NCBI RefSeq assembly: GCF_000524195.1
Contig: NW_020170383.1
Span: forward strand, 1,033,937-1,048,883
Direction of reading: 5' to 3'
DNA length: 14,947 nt
Origin: Echinococcus granulosus
Lineage: Eukaryota > Platyhelminthes > Cestoda > Cyclophyllidea > Taeniidae
Shown here in pieces: positions 1 to 10,628 of this stretch. A model generated the notes under the pieces. The model was not told the DNA's origin and ran no database searches. It was given only the letters and a program-made list of their open reading frames with translations. The translations under genes were made by a program, and so were the position numbers. Positions within the stretch are counted from its first letter, which is position 1. Each line of letters begins with the position of its first letter.

Positions 1-387
1 CACCAAAATTTGCTTCTTTATAATACATTTTGTGTCTGATATATTTTAAACAGAGCAATTATCCTTATTCACGAGTGAAGGCGCACAGGGTCATTGCTAT
101 TGCCTTGCCCGGTAGTATTTTCCAAACATAATCTCAAATTATACGAAGAATGTGATCAACTTTGATTACACTTCCAAAAAGTGGAGGCGACTATTAGATG
201 ACTCAGAGGGGTCCATATAACAGAATGGATTCTAATGTTCAGGTTAATCAGGTTTCTACTCCTGATTAAATACTTTAATACGGTTTTTCAAAAAAATCTG
301 ATGATTATTGGGTGTCTATATGTGAAATAGCTGCACCATCAGAGGATGTTTTGAAGATGTCGCGAAATTCTGATTTCTTCCTAACAG
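1..387. other. Probable intron or upstream flank of the coiled-coil gene
   Basis: No coding segment is recognisable here on either strand. The stretch ends in a pyrimidine-containing splice acceptor (TTCTTCCTAACAG, AG at 386-387) directly before the first recognised exon. It is therefore most simply read as the end of an intron whose upstream exons lie left of the window. This is inference from one splice signal. Confidence 0.4.
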
Positions 388-1399
388 CTGACAGTGGAGA
401 TCAAACGACGCAAGGGTCTAGAGAGCAAAATTGAGAAAAAAAGCGGCAATTTTCTCAAGTCCGAGGAGACAATGCTCTCGGTGGACAACCAAATACAAAA
501 AAAGGTTTGTAGTCCCTCTCTGACACATAGACCATTGCATTATTTTAATCATAATTTTACATGCAGTCAATCTAAGCGAGCGATGTTTTAACTCGCCAAT
601 ACTGATGACTACACTATAGTTGTACCGAAACGGTTAAATCACTCCTCACTTTTGATTTCAACGGTGATTGTTTTTCGTAACACAAAGCATGAGGGATCAC
701 CGGAACTCCCTACACCCAAAAAGTACATAATTGTTCAGTTTGCATTATTTGTAGACAAGAGTTTATTAAGTTGTACGTTATTCCATATGCTCTCTTTCCC
801 ACCTGTGTTAAACCACCACTTCCTTCGTGACACTCATTGGGCCATTAATGGGAGCAGTATACGACTTCGGGATTTGTTAAATTTTTAGTGTAATGATTAA
901 AGCGTAGTTTTGAAGCAAACTATCAGAAATACTTCATAGTTTCCTTTTTTAGAATGAATCTCAACATTTACTGGCAAACGGTGAGACTACTCTATCACCA
1001 GTTGGCAATAGAATGGACTTATGTAATTCAATTTGCGAACTCTCTAAACGCGTGAGGTGCCATTTTATAACACTGAAAAATTTTTAGTCGACCAAGTTTA
1101 AAATCCTTTTGTTGCAGGTAACAAGTCAAGAAGAAGAGCTTAAGGAACTGAAGAAGGTCATCTACAAGTCAGAGGAGCAGAGACCACCCACCCCCTCCTT
1201 TCCAGAGATCCAGCTAAGACTAACGGATGACCTGAGATGGAAAGCGGCTGCTGGTGCCAAAGAAGACTCCCAGAGTGGCACTTCTATTGTGAGAAGACGA
1301 TGGCGGGATGTGGAAGAGTCGAAGACTTTCGAAGAGAGTAGTGTTCATGAGGATCCTATTCAGCCAACAGAAAAGAAGGCACTTCCACTAAGACTGTAG
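388..1399 (+). CDS. Unidentified coiled-coil protein, C-terminal two exons (partial)
   Basis: Exons 388-504 and 1118-1399 are separated by a 613-nt intron (donor GTTTGT at 505, acceptor TTTTGTTGCAG ending at 1117), both joined in phase 0. The first exon encodes 39 residues and the second 93 before a TAG stop. The first exon and the start of the second are rich in Lys, Glu and Leu in heptad-like spacing (for example EIKRRKGLESKIEKK and SQEEELKELKKVIYK), which predicts a coiled coil. It is followed by a low-complexity charged tail containing a PPTPSFPE proline patch. I do not recognise the family; a ciliary or cytoskeletal coiled-coil protein is possible but unproven. The N-terminus must lie left of the window. 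An AATAAA 35 nt after the stop supports this as the true 3' end. A 28-nt open stretch at 953-980 has splice-like borders but would break the frame. Confidence 0.55.
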
Positions 1400-1433
1400 T
1401 TAGGGAAGCTGTCTTGTGCCACACGATGCTGTA

Positions 1434-1439
1434 AATAAA
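1434..1439 (+). terminator. Poly(A) signal AATAAA of the coiled-coil gene
   Basis: A canonical AATAAA lies 35 nt downstream of the TAG at 1397-1399, in the expected position for a short 3' UTR. Confidence 0.6.
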
Positions 1440-2988
1440 TTAACAAACACAAGCGGACTTTGGAAGCATTAGTACGTAATTTTGAGGGAATTATATATTT
1501 GTAGACAGATGATGGCCTAAGTATTTACCGTCTCATCGAGGGGGTCCGCGAACTTAGTTTGTTGTAAAGGCAAAACAACCTAAAAGGTCTGAAAATTTAA
1601 CCAGATACTCGCTAACACAACTCCATAAGCTCACAGGAACTTTGCTTTCATCAATTGAGCCAGTCAAATAAAAAAAGAATCATCGATGATCTTCAGCACG
1701 TTAACAAAACACGGTTACTGAAGGGATAATCATTACTAGCACCACATGCATGCTTTCTGAATTCCATGAGTTAAGGCTACACACGGTAAGTCACCGGAAA
1801 TGGAAAAAAGATAAGAATATTTTCTTTGGTGTCACAGATACCCATGCAATAAAGTACTGGCGCTGATATTTTGAGCAACCCTTACATGACTGAAAAATTG
1901 ACAGCATTACTTCCCTATCCCGTTAAAATAATGCTGCAATGTAGCACGCTCGGGACTCTTGAACAAAACACCTACAAGTCCAGCATCTTTACGAGAACTT
2001 CCAATGGTCTACGCCAAATGAGAGGAAAGCCAACTTTAATAGCTAGCACAGTATGAATTGCTTAAGATTAATCAAAGCAGGCAAAGCTTCCTTCCTGTAG
2101 GTAATTAGATCTTGTTTGGGAAATTTGTAACAGGCATTGTTAGAGGTAGATGACTTATTACCTGCACGGATAACGTCACGGCTGTACGATAAATGAGCCT
2201 TTTTAATATGGGCTGTGTGATAGCTGCGTGCGCATCATTCGTTCACTATGCTTATTTCTAAATACCAGCTTGCACAAATGCAAGGCGCTGTAAAATTGCG
2301 CTTAGATTCCTAATTATTATTTATCACACACACATTAGTAACTGTTTACTCTACACTACAATAGAATATTACCACGAAAATGGGTTCATTTGATGCATAT
2401 CGAAATGAGAGGATTTGACATAGGGACAACAGTCAAATGATGACATTTTCCAGAATACAATAAGTAAAAAGCCAAACTGAAAAGTGGCACACTGAAGAGG
2501 GTGGACTGGATAATCTTAAGTTCTCGGAACGATCGCTAACTAGATTCCATAAAAGAAGGGCAAAGTGCAGACGGGGATGATTAATACTACCCTCCCATGA
2601 CCTATAGGTTTAATCAGTGAATGCTCGGTACCACTCTTAAAAGCGGCCAGAACGGTTTAAGTGCTATGAATTGAATAAAACTGGTGCACTCATCGTTCCG
2701 TTTGCTGCAGTACAAGCAGTGCGACCTCCTTTTTTCTGGTTCACGGAAGTGTACTATCGCCTTCAAATTGTTTCTCACTGTAGAATCCAAATAAGCACAC
2801 TGGTGATGGCAACGAATCATCTTTTAGCATCAATACTGACGCAACCGCCACAATCTTCACGATTGGTTTGTATTCAAGGTCACATTTGGCGTGCATAAAT
2901 TTGTTTGATTGCGTAGGTGTGAAGCGAATGCCTGGGTAGTGTGCGCTCATGAGCGTGAACTTATGAAGTTGTTTTAATTCGCGTTTAG
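1440..2988. other. Intergenic region between the coiled-coil gene and the CD36-like gene
   Basis: AT-rich sequence without a supportable gene. Short overlapping open frames on both strands around 2614-2950 have no recognisable motifs, no convincing splice borders and no common family features, so I treat them as chance. The right end contains a pyrimidine-rich acceptor-like site (TTTTAATTCGCGTTTAG ending at 2988) just upstream of the receptor start codon. Confidence 0.5.
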
Positions 2989-3052
2989 TAATGACAAGTC
3001 ACTGACATTCTCCACCAGAAACGTTGTAGTTGATGCCAAACAATCGAAAGAA

Positions 3053-5065
3053 ATGAATAAGTGCATGTGTACGTCTGTAATTTTGTTGCTTGTTGGAATA
3101 GCACTTCACATTGCTCTCCCATTCGTCATCCATGGTGAAATAAGTCGAAGAATGAAGTTGTTCAAGGGCAGCACATTGTTTGACTCGTGGAGCACATGTC
3201 GATCTGGGATTGTTGTGGAGTTCTACTTCTTCACAGTTACAAATGAAAAAGACTTTATGCATGGAAGCAAACCTATTGTCAACGAAGTCGGCCCTTATAC
3301 GTACGAGCAAAGCACATGTAAGGATGCACTAGATGCTTTTCCTCAAAATGGGAGCGTTAGATATTCCGACAAAAATTCATTCAAGTTCTTGCCAGAACGA
3401 TCTGTTGGTTTGGAGTCGGATGAACTTACAGTGCTCAATGTTGGATACATCGCAATCGCAAACAGGATTGGGGAGAGCCGCATCCTGGATGAAGTTGCAA
3501 AAATGATTTTCAAGCTGTTTTACCATTCTCAGCTTTTTTTGAACAAGACTGTATCTGAAATGATTTGGGGATATGAAGATCCTGCTCTAAAATTTATCAG
3601 CAAGTTCATTACTGTTGAGACCATAATTGGTCTCTATCCAGGCAAAAATGACTCAGCTGGTCCCACTTTTGAAGTTGAAGATGGCGTGCAAAATACGACA
3701 AAGGTTGGGCAAATTCTCACCTTCAATGGACACCGGGAGATGTCGGTGTGGAACACTTCACTGGCGAATCACATAGCTGGTTCCGATGGCTCTCTTTTCC
3801 CTCCCTTCCTAGAGTCCACTGTTCACGTCTTCTCTGCCGACCTTTGCAGATCTTTGCAGTTCCACACCGCCAAGAAACCTGAGACAGTGTACATAAACTC
3901 GGTTCCTACTACGAAGTTTTCGCTTTCGAAGGAAACATTTCTTTCACCTGAGGAATGTCCGGATAATCGTGGATTCTGCCTAGATTATCCAAACTGTCCA
4001 AAGTCAGGAACATTAGATATGCGGACATGCATGAAAGGTGCCCCTATAGCGATCTCCTTGCCACACTTTAATGGGGTCAGTCCTCTTTTCGAGTTTTTCT
4101 TCTAAAGTACCAATCAAAAAGGTATTTACCACATATTTACACGTTTATTCGATAAAATTACAGGTTTTTCGTACGTTCTAGGTTGTGATGAAAGATGTAG
4201 GGTACATTCTTAGTCCTTGCTACTAAATATTACCGACCGCTCTCGATTATTGTTTTTTGCATGATGTTAACAACTAATCTCACTTCAAGTTTCTATGTAA
4301 TGTGTATTTTTAAAATTGAATATATGTAATGACCACAGTTCTGCCGCATTTTAGTTTCCTTTAGCCTTTAATAACCCTCTGTATTCTTGTATTTAAGACC
4401 CACGAGAAGACTTCCCGCGGTTATTTTATGCTCAAAATTTTTATAAGCCCTTTATTGAGCTTTCCACTGGGTCATTTTTCATAATACCGGTCCAGGTTGT
4501 CTTGTCCCTAAGGCCAATCCAAATTGTTGTAATTTAGGCCGACGAAAGCTATCGTAATGCTGTGATAGGAATGCATCCTCGTGATGATATGGACATATCA
4601 TTGTACATCGAACCGCAGACTGGAGTGATTCTCCAGGCCCTCCAACTCATTCAGATCAACGCTATAGTACAGTCCAACCCTCACCTGTCTGAATTGGCAC
4701 ATTTGAAGAATGTCACCTACCTACCGATTGCCTATATCAACACCTCCATCTACGTATCGGAGTCCGTGGCCCGCACCCTCATGTCGACCCTCATTGTCCC
4801 ACAGATGTCCATAAGAGTAGCAGCTTCACTGGTTGTCATTAGCGCTCTGGTGAGCCTTGTAGTAAATGGCGGTATGCTCATTTACCGCCACTGTCACCCT
4901 TCTCAAATCTCTGACGGTACTCAGGAGAATGCCCCCCTCATCGTCCAGTGTCCCTCCGATTCCCCCTCTTTCGACGACCCTCAAGTATCGATTGCTGAGT
5001 CGTCTCCAACTCCTGAACGCAGCCAGACGTCACAGGCAGCCGAAGGTGGAGTAAAGTCCGTCTGA
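3053..5065 (+). CDS. CD36/SCARB/LIMP-2 family scavenger receptor, complete
   Basis: Two exons, 3053-4075 and 4538-5065, are joined in phase 0 across a 462-nt intron (donor GTCAGT, acceptor AATTTAG) to give 516 aa, the usual size for the family. Residues about 8-26 form an N-terminal membrane anchor after a short cytoplasmic start. Family hallmarks follow: the segment ending NEVGPYTYEQ, the MIWGYEDPALKF block, a cysteine cluster (ECPDNRGFC, PNC, RTC) and ISLPHFNG just before the splice, then DISLYIEPQTG. A second anchor spans about residues 435-457. At least five N-glycosylation sequons (NGS, NKT, NDS, NTT, NVT) lie between the anchors, as expected for a large luminal/extracellular domain. The tail of about 60 residues carries ENAPLI (471-476), resembling the DERAPLI lysosomal sorting signal of LIMP-2. 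Family members bind lipoproteins, fatty acids or lysosomal cargo; the ligand here is unknown. The next gene converges on it. Confidence 0.93.
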
Positions 5066-6150
5066 AACCGGAACTTTCGTGTACATGGGGGCTTTCATTG
5101 CTTCACGCGAACTACTTATTGTGTCGACTTTTTACTGAGTTCATTCCTTACCAATTAATCATACTGAATCCCTTTGCTTTAACGCGTTACTTTCCTCTAT
5201 TAAACGAGAGCAGAGGCGACCGTCCTGCCCTTAGGCTGTGTCCAAGCCCATTCTGTTTAGGGTATGCGACGTGCAATTGAATAAGTTCACTCTAAATTCA
5301 ATTGTAAGCCTTCACCAGGAATGTAATCTCCCGCCTGAGGTAACGTGTTGTCCACACATCACTGCTAATATTCAACGCTACTCCGGCTCATTGCGAACAC
5401 ACTAATCGGCAGTTTTTAATTTTATCACCACCGAATAGGCACCACATTCTTGACATCGCAAACAGAGCACCACCTGCCACACCGATGTTCGAGACTGCGT
5501 TTGTGTAGTGCCAAAACCGAAGCAGGGGTATGACTTGTCACTTTACCAGACGATTTATTAGAGGGCTAAGATGCCTAACAGGCATCCCTGACCTAAAGAG
5601 CAAAGTGGGACATGCAACTCCGAACAGACGACAAAGCCTGAACTCTGGTGCAGACGGATGCAAGAATCTGAAAACTACAAGATGTGGAGAATCCTCTCTT
5701 ATTACGCCAGAACCAACCCTCAAACAATGTATCACAAGGCGAGCAGTCCTTTCCTAGTATTCATAATAAGGCCATCAATATGCAGATTTAAAGCCAATGA
5801 ATCGACTCATTCAGCATCTGCCCAAGTGGTGCGTATGCACGCATATATATGGCAGATGTTCAAAGCAGTCGTTTCTTTTTTGCTAAGTAAGTTGTAACTG
5901 TAGAGTTGAAGAGGTTTAACGCACGTGAAAAAACTAAACAATGCTTAGACTCCCATCCAGTGGAATGTCTAAAGAGCACATGGGAACGGTGCTTCACTAA
6001 GTAGAAAGGCAGAGAGGTGGAAGCACAATGGTTGCGGCGCCTAGGATTGAGATCCCCATCAAAACTGAGATAGTGGTGGTGGAGAGGGGGAGGAGATGAA
6101 AGAGCCAGGAGAAACGGGCATAGAGTGGCAGTGAGGTGGAATGCGGCAGG
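5066..6150. other. Convergent intergenic region (3' flanks of the CD36-like and MINDY3 genes)
   Basis: This contains the 3' flanks of two genes that face each other. Small open frames at 5530-5757 and on the opposite strand show no domain signature. A minus-strand AATAAA (TTTATT on the + strand at 5554-5559) lies about 590 nt beyond the MINDY3 stop and could be its poly(A) signal. A purine-rich patch with GGTGGTGGAGAGGGGGAGG occurs around 6073-6093. Nothing else is recognisable. Confidence 0.5.
5199..5204 (+). terminator. Candidate variant poly(A) signal ATTAAA of the CD36-like gene
   Basis: ATTAAA, the commonest variant poly(A) hexamer, lies 134 nt past the stop at 5063-5065. I found no AATAAA between them. 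Placement is plausible but not proven. Confidence 0.35.
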
Positions 6151-8728
6151 TCACTCGATGATCGGCTCGAGGCCGTCTTGCCAGGTGACCTGGATCGTCG
6201 GCCACTTGGTGCGTAGGCATCGGTCCAGCGTAGTCAATCTGGTCGGCGGACTCTCCTCCATGGGATCCACGATCTTTGCAACCCCATATCTGTACATGAC
6301 CTGCCAACAAGTTATATTTTAATCAAACTGACGGCATTTCATTGAAATTGACGGAACAACTATCTCAAAAAAGTAAATTGAATAGAACGACAGGAGTGAT
6401 GGGAGGTTTACCTTATCCCTGGGTTGGCCGACGGGCAGCCCGTTAAAGTGCAGCACTTGAAATTCAGAGGTGATATCGCCCCGCCGCCTAATTTCATCGG
6501 AATAGTAGTAATCGAAGAAAGGTTTTCGCAGGATTATTTGCATGCCATCCGGGTCCATGGTTGTCGTAGCCGCCCGAATGCTAGTCGAAACAAAGATAGC
6601 GAGATCGTTACTTCTACACAACAGTAGCGAAAGCATTTAGCCAGCAAATATGAATGGGATAGGAACGAATGAAGTACGAAAGTAACAGCTGCATTACAAT
6701 CCAACACGAAATAAAGTGTTTCGCTACCAAAAAATCAACTAAGACCAATGAAAATAAGTCACAAAATGATTTGGTTAGCAAAAAACAACAGCATACACAT
6801 TAAAGCTTTTTAAAACAAAGCGTGTCTGATTCCAAACCGAAAAACTAGACAACTCGCATACGTCTATTACCGCTAGGTGCGATGCCCTTGGAAAGGGCAT
6901 TATGACCATAGAATGGTAAAAATTATAATGTAGGCAAAACAATTCTTGGGGTGCAACTGCAAGCAAAAACCCGATGGCTTACTAATTTCACTCCTGCCAT
7001 AAGGCGCGGAAGGTGATAACAGCACAGTAGTAACATCCATGAAACAAACAGCCCAGATTATAAGAATAAGCAGGAAGTTAGCTACAACGCTAAAGACACA
7101 GGAACAATTGTCGATTGGGACCTGCAAATGATCGTACATAAGGGAAGTGGACTTGATAGCCTAATAGAGAATTCAACAACATACATTAATAATAATGAAA
7201 ATTAATGGGGTGGGAATCCACAGTGTAACCCACCTTGCTTCATCATTAGGCAGTCTCAATAAGCCAAGCAGTTGCTCGTACTTTTCATAAGTCAGAAACC
7301 CAGCGTCAGAACTTTCACAAAGGTTCTCAAACTCGCGTTCTGCATGCCATAAGCTGGATTTTGGCATTGAGCTCCTACTCTTCTGCTCCGATTGAAGAAG
7401 GGGTGCGAGGGGCTCCACACTCACAAGCTCAAGGCACGGTGACGCCAGCACGGTGAAATGACTCTCAGAACCAATGATCCAAATGGGAGTGGATGGGTTT
7501 TTCAAGAACCAACCAACTTCACAATAGCGCAGAGACTCCATGATTGTCAGGAAACCTGTTTTTGGTTGCTCGGTGATACCCTGCATACCTGTTAATAAGC
7601 AATTTTCTTCCGTTTTTTAGAAAGAAATACACAACCTCACGTGTTGAGCCACAAAGGCTCATAATTATATCAAATTAGCACACATTTAGCCCACAAAACA
7701 TTTGTTCTCAATCAAGATACAAGAAAAATGCACCATAGGATAAGTACAATACGGAACTCACAAAATCCCGAAAGATCGCGTTTACCATCGAAAAGGTATG
7801 GCGAAGATTGTCCAGTTAGAAGAAGATTTAAAAGACACTGGCTAGCATTGCCAAAGTTGGAATCAATTAGAGTTTCCGTTTCGCCGGTCATTCCATTCTT
7901 TACATTTTCCAACCCATGTGTCACAAGGATAGAATAGAGGAAGCATAAGATGCCAAATTCTGATTCGAACGCAGGGATGAGGGATATAATTAATGCGTGT
8001 AAATCTTCCATAGTGTCCACAGAAGTTAGGCTAAACATGGATGAGTCAGGAACAAGATTCATCCTCTAAACACCCTGACCAAGTCAGCGACTTATGAATC
8101 GAATCACGTTAGTCCAAGTCATCAGACTAAAAATGTCTATTGCAATAATTATTTAAGTTATCTTTACAAAGCGATAACAACACAAAGACAATAGGAAACG
8201 AACGTATCAGAAACATTACCTTAGACCTGAAACAAAGCGCTGAAAGCCAGATATCATTGGAAAAAGCTCTATGCATTCAAAAGTGGTTAATTAAAATTCG
8301 CTCGAACCCTCAGATGATCCAATACATATATCGGATGAATCCCAATGAAAAATGCTATAATTTGATTGTTTCTGATTTGTCGATACAGTAATGAAAATTT
8401 CCAATAAGGCGTTAGTTAAAAGCTCCAAATTACTTAAATCTAAAGACTATTTCGATAAAAGACTCTTACTTGAATGGACTGGGATAGGATGATCCGTAGT
8501 GAAAAGAACTTGACGTAAAATCCCGGCTTGAACAGCGGCGATGACGGCACATGGACCACTATTAATTTGAAGAAGCGCAGTTTGTTCATAGTCACTGAAC
8601 TGAAAACCTGAGGCAAAAAAATAAATCCACGATCGCAGACTACCTTGACACCATCGCCTAAAGTTCTCATCTGATGGCTCCGAGGGACCCCAGACAAGTA
8701 AATTAACCCCAGCGACGTCAGACAGCAT
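6151..8728 (-). CDS. MINDY3: MINDY3-type (FAM188A) Lys48-ubiquitin deubiquitinase, complete
   Basis: Eight minus-strand exons: 8728-8644, 8607-8470, 8439-8308, 8268-8220, 8030-7762, 7588-7234, 6580-6412 and 6300-6151. All phases join, giving 448 aa against 445 in human MINDY3. MINDY enzymes are cysteine peptidases that trim Lys48-linked ubiquitin chains. The catalytic Cys lies in NSGPCAVIAAVQ (residue 48; human Cys51) and the catalytic His in WIIGSESHFTV (about residue 268). Other matches are RRWCQGFQFSDYE, FGILCFLYSILVTHGLENVK, LLNLLLTG, GFLTIMESLRYCEVG, TMDPDGMQIIL (degenerate EF-hand-like region), FQVLHFNGLP and the C-terminal LRTKWPTIQVTW. The ATG at 8728 is chosen because it puts 11 residues before VWG, exactly as in the human protein; an in-frame ATG at 8737 is possible. 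Introns are 36, 30, 39, 189, 173, 653 and 111 nt. The 39-nt intron removes an in-frame TAA, and its donor (GTTCGA) is weak. Confidence 0.9.
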
Positions 8729-9749
8729 GAGCACCATTAACAAAATAGCATTAAAAACCCAACCAATCACTAGTTGGCACCCAGTCCAATAGCCTTCCAG
8801 TAAAGCATGATTTAGGCGCAAAAGCACACAGGACATGGCAAAGGAGGAAAAGCAGGTTTCAGATTTGCTTACGGAATGAGCCATTAAATTAAAAGACAAA
8901 GATTACAAGGTTGCATAGATTGGTAAAGATTAGAACAAACATAGGTGTGCAGGAACGTACGAGCGATCAAATTGCTACTAAATAATATTTGTACAACGCT
9001 TCATACTAAAAAATATTAAAGGAAAAACCATTTTCACACTGCGCTACTTATATCGTTTGGGTGTTCCTTCCAGACAGGAGGTGGGCAGTCAAACCCAACC
9101 CCACAACCGAGGGAAGCTAACATCCCCCAGGCCAGAGGAAAGTCCCGTGTCCGAGTCTTCCCAAACTTATATTCACCCCATTTGCCCTAAGCAATAGGCA
9201 TGTTATTATTTAATCAGCCCTGATGCTATAGGGGTGTAAAGACCAGGAGAGGGGAAAGTTTAGCCCCATCCTGCCGATGTCGTAGGTGCTGCGGACTTCG
9301 TGATTAAAATACTTAGGGAAGCGAAAAACCTCTGCTCCTAAGTATTTGCTGCCAGTCAAGAAAGAAACGTATCTAAATCCAAAATTATATTTTTTGGTCA
9401 AAGTCCCGTTAGACACTGACTTGTGCTGTACCAAATGCAATTTTAACTAAACTAATTTTTAAAGAACGCTTTAAGGCAATAATTGAGCAAAGACTGAAAA
9501 ATTGTCACGTTTCACTCTTTGTATTGACTTTTTAGTAAGTGTCTGGAATTGACTTGCATGCATTTAAATGTAGTTATTGTTAGACTTATACATGGCCATT
9601 TTGTCCTGGCTATTTGTTAATTTTGGAATTATATCAGTTTTTGGCAACACACTTTTCTCGACATATGAAAGGTTTGTAAATACGTAGCTTTTCGTTTTAC
9701 TAACCACTGGCGCGTCACTTGAGCCAACCGCAAGCGTGACTTTTGTCCA
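8729..9749. other. Divergent intergenic region between MINDY3 (-) and RPS3A (+)
   Basis: About 1 kb separates two divergent start codons, so both promoters and 5' UTRs probably lie here. I see no TATA box in a convincing position. An upstream extension of the MINDY3 first frame (to 8899) is open but hydrophobic and unlike the family, so it is probably not translated. The region around 9070-9180 is C-rich on the + strand, and an 11-bp inverted repeat sits at 9307-9347. Confidence 0.5.
9307..9347. repeat. 11-bp perfect inverted repeat, 19-nt spacer
   Basis: AAATACTTAGG (9307-9317) and its exact reverse complement CCTAAGTATTT (9337-9347) flank a 19-nt spacer. It could fold as a hairpin or act as a dyad protein-binding site upstream of the ribosomal protein gene. 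Function is unknown. Confidence 0.55.
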
Positions 9750-10628
9750 ATGGCACCTACTAAACAGCAATCTCAGAAGGGTGTCAAGAAAGGAGGGAAG
9801 AAAAAGACGTATGTTCTTCTACATCGTATGATTTCGGTAATTTTAGGACTGACCCCTTTTCCAAAAAGGAGTGGTACGAACTACGGGCTCCCTCAATGTT
9901 TTCCAATCGAACCTGTGCCCGCACTTTGATTACCCGCACTCAGGGCACCAAAATCGCAAGCGAGGGTTTGAAAGGTCGTGTTATACAACTGAGTCTTGGG
10001 GATTTGAGTGATAAGACTCAGGATATCTTCAGAAAGTTTAAGTTACAAGTGGAGGACGTTCAAGGGCGTCACTGCCTAACGAATTTCCACGGCATGGATC
10101 TTACTCGTGACAAGCTCTGTGGAATGGTTCTAAAGTGGCAGTCTACTATCGAGGCGCACGTCGATGTCAAGACTACGGATGGTTACACCCTCCGGTTTTT
10201 TGTTATAGCTTTCACGAAGAAACAGGAGGACCAAAAGTCGCATGCCTACGCGCAAACTACTCGTATCAAGAAGCTTCGCGCCAAAATCGTGGAAGTTGTT
10301 CAGCGTGAAGTCGCCCGATGTGACTTAAAGAGCGTTGTTCAAAAACTGTAAGTGCGCAAACGTGTTGACATTTTTCTAGTATCCCTGACTCGATTGGCCA
10401 GGATGCAATGAATGAGGCGTCATCGATTTTCCCACTAAGTGGAGCTCTTGTTCGTAAAGTTAAAGTTCTTAAGAAACCAAAACTCGACCGTAAGTTTGTT
10501 GTTTCTATAGTCATGTGAGTTTAGTGGGTCGGATACTTGAGCTCCACAGCGAGATTAAGACGGACGAATATGGGGAAGGTGTAGCCCGACCGGATCATTA
10601 CGAGCCCCCAGTTGTTAACGCTGTTTAA
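9750..10628 (+). CDS. RPS3A: 40S ribosomal protein eS1 (RPS3A), complete
   Basis: Four exons, 9750-9808, 9847-10347, 10380-10489 and 10525-10628, are joined by introns of 38, 32 and 35 nt to give 257 aa (264 in human). This protein is a structural component of the small ribosomal subunit near the mRNA exit. The N-terminus is a basic Lys/Gly run ([18 protein letters not shown]) split by intron 1. Diagnostic blocks follow: [67 protein letters not shown], then across intron 2 [21 protein letters not shown], and across intron 3 LGRILELH and the terminal YEPPVVNAV. Each splice restores family sequence that the unspliced frame interrupts: in-frame stops follow at 10349 and in the third intron. A pyrimidine run (CTTTTGTCC) directly before the ATG could be a remnant of a 5'TOP start. 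The 3' UTR is very short. Confidence 0.96.

Noticed and set aside
953..980. Possible 28-nt micro-exon in the coiled-coil gene.
   Set aside because: Its inclusion would shift the frame and give a stop a few codons into the next exon.
2614..2950. Overlapping open frames on both strands upstream of the CD36-like gene.
   Set aside because: No domain, membrane segment or splice structure, and frames on opposite strands overlap one another.
5530..5897. Open frames on both strands in the convergent intergenic region, considered as a decayed transposon.
   Set aside because: No reverse transcriptase, integrase or transposase motif, and no terminal repeats were found.
8729..8899. N-terminal extension of MINDY3 to an upstream start at 8899.
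   Set aside because: It would add 57 hydrophobic residues not found in the family, whereas the ATG at 8728 gives the same N-terminal length before VWG as human MINDY3.
9071..9155. Short strings (CAGACAGGAGG, GAGGGAAGCT, GAGGAAAGTCCC) reminiscent of RNase P RNA conserved segments.
   Set aside because: The order and spacing do not match either the bacterial or eukaryotic RNase P RNA core, and no matching downstream conserved elements are visible. Short G/A-rich matches are expected by chance.
9210..9440. Minus-strand 76-codon frame upstream of RPS3A, considered as a small gene or element fragment.
   Set aside because: No recognisable motif; it spans the 11-bp inverted repeat, and I see no start context or splice support.
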